Shown here: piece by piece, positions 28,020 to 35,335 of the stretch | Layout: each line of letters starts with the position of its first letter | Position numbering within the stretch: the stretch's first letter is position 1 | Source: JAYPHU01 sp964611435 | GTDB taxonomy: Bacteria > Pseudomonadota > Alphaproteobacteria > Rhodospirillales > UBA2165 | Assembly: GCA_964611435.1 (NCBI GenBank) | Contig: CAZSXT010000012.1 | Location: forward strand, 1 to 64,000 | DNA length: 64,000 bases | Direction: 5' to 3' | Notes under the pieces: model-generated | What the model was told of the DNA's origin: nothing | Databases searched by the model: none | The model's input: only the letters and a program-made list of their open reading frames with translations | Translations under genes and position numbers: made by a program

Positions 28020-29108
28020 TTGAAGATGAGAATTCGCACTCTAGTTCGCCCCCAGATTGCCGTGCTTACCGTGCTTGGGGCACTGGCTTGGTCTCCCTCG
28101 GCGATGGCTCAGGCGCCAGCGCCGGCACCAGCCCCCGTACCGGCTCAGCCCCAGAATCAAGGCCCGCTGACTTTCGATGAACACAATCCGCGTAAAGCAA
28201 TGCGGGACCTCATCATCAAGATCGGCAAGTTTTTCCGCGGTGTTAACCCGCAGGGCATCATCATGACCATGGGCGGGCTAAATTTGGTCGAACAGGTCGA
28301 TGTGGAAGACGCCACCCGGCGGTCACCGCTGACGTCTTATATGCGCGCCATTGACGGGATCGTCGTTCGCAACCTGCATTTTCGCCCGCCGCACGGTGAC
28401 AATACCGATACACGGGTCGATGATCAGACTCATCAGGAGATGCTGCGGCTGGCAACCTTGGCCCAAAGGTACCGGGTCAAAATCTGGGTCACCGACTATG
28501 CAGAGGACAAAGCCACGGCGAATCGGATCTTTGATCTCAACAGCGCAAAAGGGTTCGTTCCCTTTCCGGTCATGGATCCCATTGGACTATTCGACGTGAT
28601 TCCTGACCATCCGCGCCGCCCGTTCAAGGAGAATCATCACAATATTGTCGGCATCAAAAACGTTGAAAATTTTCTTATGATGACCGATTCAGGCCGGTAC
28701 GACACATCGCAGCATTTTGTGCATGCCCTAGCCAACACGAACTACGACGCGGTCATCGTCGATGTCTACCATCGAGGCCGCCACCCCCTCACCAAGGAGG
28801 ATGTCCAGAGTCTTAAGTTCAAAAAGATAGGGTCCCGCCGGCTTGTGCTCGCGCATATGAATATCGCCCAGGCGGAATCACATCGACATTATTGGCAATC
28901 CAATTGGCAGCCGGGGAATCCGGCCTTCATCGCGACGCCAGTCCAGGGCGCCCCGGACAAATATCATGTAAAATACTGGTATCGAGCATGGCAGGACCTC
29001 ATCACCGACACCCCGGATTCTTATGTTTACGGAATTTCACAACTCGGTTTTGACGGAATCGTGCTAGACGGCGTGGAAGGCTATCAAGTCCACGAAACTA
29101 CAGAGTAA
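28020..29108 (+). CDS. exported TM1410/GH114-like (endo-alpha-1,4-polygalactosaminidase-type) protein
   Basis: The 362-residue product has a signal peptide (cleavage after AMAQ, about residue 31) followed by an Ala/Pro repeat linker, then a TIM-barrel-like body. Strand-end acidic residues are visible in KIWVTDYAED, DAVIVDVYHRG and the last-strand GFDGIVLDGVEGY, a layout typical of the TM1410/GH114 fold. Family members cut galactosamine-rich exopolysaccharide, but the assignment here is by pattern and moderate. The start could be the TTG at 28020 or the ATG at 28026; neither has a strong ribosome site. It follows the LhgO-like gene by 45 bases. Confidence 0.7.
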   Translation: MKMRIRTLVRPQIAVLTVLGALAWSPSAMAQAPAPAPAPVPAQPQNQGPLTFDEHNPRKAMRDLIIKIGKFFRGVNPQGIIMTMGGLNLVEQVDVEDATRRSPLTSYMRAIDGIVVRNLHFRPPHGDNTDTRVDDQTHQEMLRLATLAQRYRVKIWVTDYAEDKATANRIFDLNSAKGFVPFPVMDPIGLFDVIPDHPRRPFKENHHNIVGIKNVENFLMMTDSGRYDTSQHFVHALANTNYDAVIVDVYHRGRHPLTKEDVQSLKFKKIGSRRLVLAHMNIAQAESHRHYWQSNWQPGNPAFIATPVQGAPDKYHVKYWYRAWQDLITDTPDSYVYGISQLGFDGIVLDGVEGYQVHETTE

Positions 29109-29139
29109 CCGCGCGTCATCGGCGCCCGGTGCAGTATCG

Positions 29140-29379
29140 TCAATTGTTGATGATGCTCATTCCTTCAACCACAAACCCATGTTCCGGCGGATATCGATCC
29201 GAAATCAACTTGCGGGCCTCTTTCTCGGTCCTGGCGACAACGTCCTGTAGCTGGGTATCGGCCCAATGATCGCCGAAAAATGCATGGCTTTCATTGGCCT
29301 TTACCAGTGCGCGGACGTCGCGGTTATACAAGCTGACTTCGTAGGCTTTTAAACCTTCAGTGATGGTAGGTTGAAGCAC
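29140..29379 (-). CDS. small conserved-looking protein, unknown function
   Basis: A 79-residue product from a GTG start preceded by a GGGGTG ribosome-site-like sequence. It has no signal peptide and no cysteines, and consists of an alpha/beta mix with an acidic middle (HWADTQLQDVVARTEKEARKLISDRYPPEHG). The codon pattern looks coding. It lies alone between a convergent gene and the Hpt gene. I do not recognise the family. Confidence 0.6.
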   Translation of the reverse strand: MLQPTITEGLKAYEVSLYNRDVRALVKANESHAFFGDHWADTQLQDVVARTEKEARKLISDRYPPEHGFVVEGMSIINN

Positions 29380-29491
29380 GATGCACCCCTTTTCGAAAGA
29401 CGGTGGTCACCCGAACCGGCAGAGTCGATTACCGGTTGTTGGAAGCATCAAGCGTATATGAGGAAAGTTTAATATTTCGTTTTTAGAACAA

Positions 29492-29983
29492 CTAGGTATT
29501 CGCCCGTTTGTCGAACACGGCCTCTAGTCCAGCCATCAACTGTTCGCCGGCTTGGCCGCCATCGCCCTTTAGGTCTTGGGACATAATCACTTGCATCGTG
29601 TGGGCATGCAGGAAGATAACCTCAACGTCTGTCTTCTCGGCCTTGCCTTCCAGCGCCTCGATATAGCGACAAAGCTGATTACCAACGATGGTCATAAGGT
29701 CGTAGCCGAAACTACCGCCCTGACCTTTGATGTCATGTGCGAGTTGGAATACTGCGTCCAGGTTCTCCGACGTAGCGCCGCCCTCTTCCTTCAGGGTGGC
29801 GCATGCCGCCATCAGTTTACCGATGTCTTCCACCGCCCAATCGACATAACTGTCCGCCAGATCGGCGATAACCTTCTCAGCGCGTTCCAGCGCCGCCGCG
29901 TCCACGGCGCCTTCACCTCCGACGGTTACCTTCTGATTCAAGGTTTGCGGCGGCCTGATTAATTTTGGTCCGTCATCAGCCAT
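29492..29983 (-). CDS. Hpt-domain phosphotransfer protein
   Basis: A 163-residue cytosolic protein with a histidine-phosphotransfer four-helix bundle. The phospho-accepting histidine is His83 in QLAHDIKGQGGSFGYD, close to the HPt consensus H-x-x-K-G-x-x-x-x-x-G. The N-terminal 30 residues are flexible, and the C-terminal helices carry LHAHTMQVIMSQ. It would relay phosphate between a hybrid kinase and a response regulator. A receiver-only regulator gene (30887-31390) and a hybrid kinase gene (35336-37651) lie within 8 kb on the same strand and are plausible partners. Confidence 0.85.
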   Translation of the reverse strand: MADDGPKLIRPPQTLNQKVTVGGEGAVDAAALERAEKVIADLADSYVDWAVEDIGKLMAACATLKEEGGATSENLDAVFQLAHDIKGQGGSFGYDLMTIVGNQLCRYIEALEGKAEKTDVEVIFLHAHTMQVIMSQDLKGDGGQAGEQLMAGLEAVFDKRANT

Positions 29984-30340
29984 GACTTAATATCCGGCAA
30001 TTTGGTTTGGGCTGCGTAAATCTGTCACAAGTAACTGCCTGAACTCAAATATAAAATCAAATCTAGGGAACCTTATCATAATTATACCGTTACGCCTGCG
30101 AATTGAGTAGCGCCGCGATCTCGTCTTGTGAAAGAACAGCAATTTCCACGGAAAATTAACGGAAATCCCCTGCGAGAACCTTCTTCAACCGGTTTGCGGC
30201 GGTCTTTTACAGCCAAAATTGACCCTATTTGGATACAGCTTTAGCACCGTCCAAGCATGGACGGCATGTTCAGCTTTGTAGATAGGGAAGTTTCAGCAGA
30301 ATTAAAGGGGTAAGTTGGCAGCTAAAGTGCAAATTATCGG
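29984..30340. other. 357-base gene-free region
   Basis: No ORF with coding character is found. The left part should hold the promoter of the Hpt gene. An AT-rich patch at about 30075-30090 reads TATAAT on the - strand, but no matching -35 element is seen. A small perfect hairpin at 30247-30264 lies downstream of the DUF1489 gene. Confidence 0.6.
30247..30264. other. perfect 7-bp hairpin with AGCA loop
   Basis: CCGTCCA and TGGACGG pair around AGCA. It lies about 75 bases downstream of the DUF1489 stop (- strand). No T-run follows on either strand, so a rho-independent terminator role is uncertain, and it may only mark an RNA 3' end. Confidence 0.4.
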
Positions 30341-30775
30341 CTACAAAAGGCCCAAGTTTCGCAATTCCTCCATCATTTCCGGCGGCATTTCATCATGTTG
30401 GACCGCCGAAGATTCCAGGTCCTCCGGTGCATCTTCCTCCCTCAGATAGCGCCAACCCTGAAAGGCTTTTTGCGGCCTTGGCATAACCTGGACATGGGCC
30501 GGATCAAGCTGAAGGGCGCAATACGGACGCCCCTCGTCGTTGGTATGACGCTCAACGCCGATAATCCGTTGGCGGACCCGGACAAAGCGCTTTACCACCC
30601 AATAGATAGAGCCGCCATCCACCAGTTCATCGACTCGTTTCGGAACGTTGCGTGTATAAGTGTAAAGGCCGTCACCACCCTGCTTCGCAATCGTCTTCAT
30701 GCGTTCCTGCTGGACGCTCTCCAGGTGGGCCAGACTTTCAATGCGCACGGCCATGCGCAACAAGTGAACGGTCAT
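30341..30775 (-). CDS. DUF1489 family protein
   Basis: A 144-residue cytosolic protein matching the DUF1489 family, which is largely alphaproteobacterial. The characteristic blocks are TRNVPKRVDEL with GGSIYWVVKRF near residues 42-64, RQRIIGVER near 68-76, CALQLDP near 86 and KAFQGWRYLREEDAPEDL near 103-120. Function is unknown. No signal peptide or membrane segment is seen. Length is normal. It precedes the Hpt gene on the same strand but is separated from it by 357 bases. Confidence 0.9.
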   Translation of the reverse strand: MTVHLLRMAVRIESLAHLESVQQERMKTIAKQGGDGLYTYTRNVPKRVDELVDGGSIYWVVKRFVRVRQRIIGVERHTNDEGRPYCALQLDPAHVQVMPRPQKAFQGWRYLREEDAPEDLESSAVQHDEMPPEMMEELRNLGLL

Positions 30776-30886
30776 TCAAATTTGCTCGGGAAAAATGAAG
30801 CTGTTCCAGAGGTAGCATCCGCGATCTAGGGAGTCGACCCGTGTTTCGAGCACTCCGGACTGCAATCGGCAAATATGGCCGTCGCT

Positions 30887-31390
30887 TTAACGCCGATATT
30901 CGTAGGGAACTTCCCGCCGTTCACTATCTTCAATCGCCTGCGCCCGGCGGCGTCGGTCAGGGCCGAAAAACGTGTCCGCATCAACAAATTCCCGAGGGTG
31001 CTCAACAATGGACTTCAGCCGCTTGTAAACCATCATACCGCTTACCGGCTTGGCCAGGAATTCGGTCGCCCCATGATCCCGGGCAGCGAGAATATCTCGA
31101 ACTTCGGTATACGCTGACACCACAACAATGGGAACAAACCGATTACCGCTGGTTTCGCCATTGCGGATGGTGCGGATCAACTCCAGCCCGTCCATAGGCT
31201 CCATCATATAATCTGTGAAGACTACGTCGGGATCCAGAACCGGAAATTCCCGTAAGGCCTCACGGCCGTCAGAGCATTCGACCACCCGGGTGATGCCAAA
31301 TTCCTTCAAAATTCCACGCAGTAAAATACGAATTGGCGGACAATCGTCCACGATCATTGCCGTCAATTGACTGAAATTATACCCGGACAT
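30887..31390 (-). CDS. single-domain response regulator (CheY-like) with basic tail
   Basis: A 167-residue protein comprising a receiver domain (about residues 8-130) and a short Arg-rich C-terminal tail without a recognisable DNA-binding or enzyme domain. The acidic pocket is Asp15-Asp16, the phospho-acceptor Asp60 (VVFTDYMMEPMDG), the switch residue Ser/Thr lies in VVVSAYTE and the conserved Lys in FLAKPVS. The tail carries DRRRRAQAIEDSERR and may mediate partner contact. A nearby Hpt gene and a hybrid kinase gene make a phosphorelay role plausible. Confidence 0.92.
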   Translation of the reverse strand: MSGYNFSQLTAMIVDDCPPIRILLRGILKEFGITRVVECSDGREALREFPVLDPDVVFTDYMMEPMDGLELIRTIRNGETSGNRFVPIVVVSAYTEVRDILAARDHGATEFLAKPVSGMMVYKRLKSIVEHPREFVDADTFFGPDRRRRAQAIEDSERREVPYEYRR

Positions 31391-31503
31391 TGGAGCACCT
31401 TATTCTTAGAATTCTCACATTTAATAAGGTGACTTTAACGGCAATTGAATCAGGCAATCACCTGAGGAAAGGTGATATCAGTTAGATATTTTCCTAAATA
31501 GCA

Positions 31504-32295
31504 CTAGGGGTAGTACCAAGTGGGCTTTCTCTTTTCCAGAAAGGCGCCGAAGCCTTCCTTGCCTTCATCGGACGCCCGGCCAGCGGCACTGGCCCCGGAC
31601 AAGCGTTCCGCGAGCGCATCATCCATGCCGGTTCGGCTGATCTCCGTAATCAGGGCCTTGGTGTCGCGGATAGCAGCGGGGCCACCATGCATAATGGCAT
31701 CCAGAATGGGGGCTACGGCGTCATCCAATCCGCCTACCGGGCAGATTTCGTGGACAAGCCCCAGTTCCTTGGCCCGATGAACGTCAAATGTCTCCGCGGT
31801 TAAGGCGAATCGCCGAATTTGACGCACCCCCAGCGCTTTGATGCACTGCGCGAGAATCGGTGCGGGCGTAATCCCCACCCGCACCTCGGTAATAGCAAAC
31901 TTTGCATCCTCGGAAGCAATGACGATATCGCAGGCCGCTGCATAGCCCACACCGCCGCCAAAACAAGCATTATGAACCAGGGCGATGGTTGGTTTGGCAC
32001 AAGCATCCAAGGCCCGCATGGCCGCCGTACTCAACCCGGCGGCGCGGACTTGCTCTTCCTTAGGCGCCGCCGCCAGTTCCTTGAACCAGTTGACATCAGC
32101 ACCGGCGGAAAAATGCTTACCCGCGCCGCGTAAAACCACCCCGCGCACTGTGTCATCCGCATCAATCTCCGCCACGATCTCGGCCAATCGGGTCAGCAAG
32201 GCCTCGTTATAGCCATTGAAAATTTCCGGCCGGTTGAGCGTCACCGTCGCAACGCCGTTCCCATTATTTTCCTTTAAAACAACTTCTTCTGACAT
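31504..32295 (-). CDS. enoyl-CoA hydratase/isomerase family (methylglutaconyl-CoA hydratase-like)
   Basis: A 263-residue crotonase-fold enzyme. The oxyanion-hole segments are HFSAGADVNWF near residues 60-70 and NACFGGGVGYAAACDIVIA near 108-126, the latter close to the pattern of 3-methylglutaconyl-CoA hydratases of leucine breakdown. The C-terminus ends with a EKRKPTWYY block. Other leucine-degradation genes (acyl-CoA carboxylase beta, lyase) are not adjacent, so a different enoyl-CoA substrate is possible. It lies 36 bases after the thiolase gene on the same strand and is probably cotranscribed with it. Confidence 0.9.
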   Translation of the reverse strand: MSEEVVLKENNGNGVATVTLNRPEIFNGYNEALLTRLAEIVAEIDADDTVRGVVLRGAGKHFSAGADVNWFKELAAAPKEEQVRAAGLSTAAMRALDACAKPTIALVHNACFGGGVGYAAACDIVIASEDAKFAITEVRVGITPAPILAQCIKALGVRQIRRFALTAETFDVHRAKELGLVHEICPVGGLDDAVAPILDAIMHGGPAAIRDTKALITEISRTGMDDALAERLSGASAAGRASDEGKEGFGAFLEKRKPTWYYP

Positions 32296-32331
32296 TTTTC
32301 TAATCCGAATAATTCACGTAAGCCGCCAATG

Positions 32332-33519
32332 TCAGGAAACCCGCTCAATGGCAACCGCCGTGCCCTCCCCGCCACCTATGCAGAGCGAAGCCACACCCTT
32401 CTTGAGGTCGTATTTCTCCAGCGCATTCATCAGCGTCACAATGATCCGCGCGCCGGAGGCGCCGACCGGATGACCTAGCGCACAGGCGCCGCCGTGCACA
32501 TTGACCTTGTCGTGCGCCAACCCCAAATCTTTCATCGCGGCCATAGTGACCACAGCAAAAGCCTCATTCACCTCGAACAAATCAACGTCGTCTTTTTCCC
32601 AATCCGCCTTTTCCAGCACTTTGGTAATGGCGCCGATGGGCGCGGTGGTAAACCAAGCCGGTTCCTGCGCGTGGGTCGCGTGGGCATGAATGATCGCCAA
32701 CGGCGTGACGCCACGCCGTTCCGCCTCGGAGCGCCGCATCAGAATCAATGCCGCCGCTCCATCGGAGATGGAACTGGAATTGGCGGCTGTGACCGTCCCG
32801 TCCTTGCGGAACGCCGGGTTAAGCTGCGGAATTTTTTCGGGCCGGGCGTTTTTCGGCTGTTCATCCGTATCGACGACTATGTCGCCTTTGCGGTTCTTGA
32901 CGGTGACCGGGACGATTTCCTTTTCAAACGTGCCGTCCTCCGACGCCTTCAAGGCGCGCTCCAGTGAGGTAATGGCAAACTCGTCCTGGGCTTCGCGGGT
33001 AAACTGGTAGACCTGCGCCGTGTTTTCGGCGAACACACCCATAAGCGTACCGGGTTCATAAACATCCTCCAGACCATCCAGGAACATGTGATCCTGCAAT
33101 TTCGCATTACCCATACGAATGCCCGGCCGTAGCTTTGGCAGGATATGCGGCGCGTTTGTCATGCTTTCCATCCCACCGGCAACGGCAATTCGATTTGTGT
33201 CGGCCAGCAGGCTATCGTGCGCAAACATGGCCGCCTTCATGCCAGAGCCGCACATTTTGTTGATGGTCGTTGCGCCGGTGGAATCCGGAATACCGGCCCC
33301 GCGGGATGCCTGACGCGCCGGCGCCTGTCCCTGCCCAGCTGGCAAAACGACCCCCATGATCACCTCGTCCATATCTTCCGGCGTCAGGCCGGCGCGGGAA
33401 ATCGCCGCTTCGATCGCCACCGACCCTAAAGCCGGGGCTGCGACATCAGCAAAATCTCCGCTCAAGCCGCCCATGGGCGTGCGGGCAGCGCCTACAACAA
33501 CGACAGGATCCTGGTCCAT
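32332..33519 (-). CDS. acetyl-CoA acyltransferase (thiolase)
   Basis: A 395-residue thiolase. The nucleophilic cysteine is in NKMCGSGMKA near residue 89, the catalytic histidine in GGACALGHPVGASG near 350, and the second cysteine in CIGGGEG near 380. It condenses two acetyl-CoA or cleaves 3-ketoacyl-CoA. Length and motifs fit the AtoB/PhaA-like group, but a degradative role is also possible. It is the first gene of a two-gene unit with the enoyl-CoA hydratase gene. Confidence 0.95.
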   Translation of the reverse strand: MDQDPVVVVGAARTPMGGLSGDFADVAAPALGSVAIEAAISRAGLTPEDMDEVIMGVVLPAGQGQAPARQASRGAGIPDSTGATTINKMCGSGMKAAMFAHDSLLADTNRIAVAGGMESMTNAPHILPKLRPGIRMGNAKLQDHMFLDGLEDVYEPGTLMGVFAENTAQVYQFTREAQDEFAITSLERALKASEDGTFEKEIVPVTVKNRKGDIVVDTDEQPKNARPEKIPQLNPAFRKDGTVTAANSSSISDGAAALILMRRSEAERRGVTPLAIIHAHATHAQEPAWFTTAPIGAITKVLEKADWEKDDVDLFEVNEAFAVVTMAAMKDLGLAHDKVNVHGGACALGHPVGASGARIIVTLMNALEKYDLKKGVASLCIGGGEGTAVAIERVS

Positions 33520-33561
33520 ATTTTGTCTCCTTAGGGAATTCGTGAGTTAGCGCACGAGGTC

Positions 33562-33894
33562 TTAGGTCGTATTTCCGAACAACCTCACCATATCGAAAAA
33601 CGAAAGAATAAGCACGATCAACGATACGACGAGACAGATACGCGCGAGCCACCCCCAAATCAAATACTGACAGTTAAATGCGCTTCGCCAGACAGCAACC
33701 CCGGCATATACCATGAAGGCCATACGGGTCAGTAAAATCATAAAAATGGAAAACAGCCCAGCCAGCATCAGGAAAACCGTCACTGCACCTACGGCAAAAC
33801 CACCAGCAACCCAAAGCAGCCAAAAGGCCTGCCACAGACGAACCTCCCCGCGCCAGAGGCGAAATATCAATCGATCAGGATGACCCGTCGCCAC
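33562..33894 (-). CDS. small inner-membrane protein, unknown
   Basis: An unrecognised 110-residue protein with three hydrophobic segments (about residues 22-47, 48-68 and 82-102) separated by short basic loops. No enzyme motif is seen. It lies 18 bases after the unknown helical protein gene (33913-34413) and 42 bases before the thiolase gene, all on the - strand, so it may belong to one transcript. Its sequence composition looks coding, but no family is recognised. Confidence 0.65.
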   Translation of the reverse strand: MATGHPDRLIFRLWRGEVRLWQAFWLLWVAGGFAVGAVTVFLMLAGLFSIFMILLTRMAFMVYAGVAVWRSAFNCQYLIWGWLARICLVVSLIVLILSFFDMVRLFGNTT

Positions 33895-33912
33895 GAAATC
33901 GCCTGGCCTTGG

Positions 33913-34413
33913 CTAGCCCAGATTCAAAAGCTGGGGCGCGCGGTCGATAATGGCATTAAGAATACGCTCCGCCTTGTCGCGTTGTTCGACCACATTCGCC
34001 ATAAGATAATTTTCGTACTTGTCCTCTTTAAGAACCTGTTCGGCGTCGTAGAGAGTCCTGAGTTCCTGGACGAATACATGGCGGGTGCCCAAAGGCAAGA
34101 ATTCCTTTTCGCAAATCACCGTCAAAAAACTGAGAGAGCCGTCCAGGAGGATCGACCACACAGCTACAGTCAGGCTGTCGAACTGCTCCAAAAGCCTTTT
34201 GCGACGGTCTTCGCCAGTAAGATTGATTCGCCGCTCGATAATGATCAGGAAGGATAGGCATTCACCCATCATGTCCCTGAACTTCTGATAGTCGTCAAAG
34301 TTAATCTCCTGCGGGTTTTCCTGTGGCAGGCGCGACACCTCCAACAGCTCCTCAATCCGGTCGCTAAGGATGCCCAGAAACTCTTCCGCTTTACGATCTG
34401 ACGGTTCGGCCAT
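33913..34413 (-). CDS. helical cytosolic protein, unknown
   Basis: A 166-residue protein predicted to be mostly alpha-helical, acidic at the N-terminus (AEPSDRKAEEFLGILSDRIEELLEVSR) with heptad-like Leu spacing. No signal, no membrane span and no known motif. It lies 18 bases upstream of a small membrane protein gene on the same strand, so the two may act together. The start ATG at 34413 is used. Function unknown. Confidence 0.65.
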   Translation of the reverse strand: MAEPSDRKAEEFLGILSDRIEELLEVSRLPQENPQEINFDDYQKFRDMMGECLSFLIIIERRINLTGEDRRKRLLEQFDSLTVAVWSILLDGSLSFLTVICEKEFLPLGTRHVFVQELRTLYDAEQVLKEDKYENYLMANVVEQRDKAERILNAIIDRAPQLLNLG

Positions 34414-34487
34414 GTGTTCTTATCCGATATTTGCGCTCACTAAGAACTATTTATGCAACACAGGGGACTATAGTAAACCATTGAAAA

Positions 34488-35334
34488 ATGGCACGCTGGC
34501 CTTGCCCGTCCGAGGAAACTATTGGCAAATTCAATCCAGTGAACGCAGAAAACAAAATACAATCAACGCCCCCAGGATGGCGGCGGACGCCGCTGATCCC
34601 GGTCTTGGGTGGACAAGCCATCGGCGCCGCTGTCGCTTTCGGTGGGGCCAAGCTACTGGCCGACACCGTCAGCATTCAATTTTTTTGGGTATTGCTGCTC
34701 CAAGGATGCATTGCGGCGGCGCTTGGTCACGTGTGGCGTCTTCCCCGTTGGTGGATCGCGGTGAATATCATCCTGCCGCCGGCTGCTGGTTTTGCCTCCG
34801 GTCTGCCGGTTCCGCCGGAACTCTATCTCGCCATTTTTGTCGTTCTTCTGTTGGTATTTTGGAACGCCGGGCGGACGCGCGTTCCATTGTATCTCACCAA
34901 TCCCATCACCTGGCGCGCCATCACGGCGATGCTGGATGAACATCAAGCTGGAAAGTTCATCGATATCGGATGCGGCATCGGTGGCGCGGTTTTTTATGTC
35001 GCCCGCGCCCGGCCAAACTGGACAGTTGTCGGCATCGAATCCGCCCCCCTACCCTTTGCGCTCTCCTGGATCAGATGGAAGCTCTCTGGTCTCTCCAACG
35101 CCCAAATCATCTACGGGGATTTCTGGAAGCACGACCTGTCGAACTATGACGTTGCTTATGCGTTTCTGTCACCAGCGCCTATGCTCGCGCTGTATGAGAA
35201 GGCGGTGTCGGAAATGTCAGATGATCAGCAACTCGTTTGTCGTACCCGGCCATCCGGCACAGGCGGTCACTGACGTAAATGATCGCCGTCAAACCGAGCT
35301 GCATGTGTGGCGAATGGGAAAAATAGAAAAGTAA
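34488..35334 (+). pseudogene. membrane-anchored class I SAM methyltransferase, frameshifted near the 3' end
   Basis: The N-terminal part has three to four hydrophobic segments (about residues 38-125), followed by a class I methyltransferase fold with the SAM motif FIDIGCGIGG near 160 and the family block AYAFLSPAPM near 225. In this frame the sequence after EMSDD runs into an unrelated tail and stops at 35273. The neighbouring frame from the ATG at 35221 continues with the expected family end (ISNSFVVPG ... DRRQTEL ... VWRM) to a TAA at 35334. Relative to homologues, about eleven bases seem lost around 35215-35222. Either the gene is decaying, the protein has an altered tail, or the sequence contains an error. 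Confidence 0.75.
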
Positions 35335-35335
35335 G

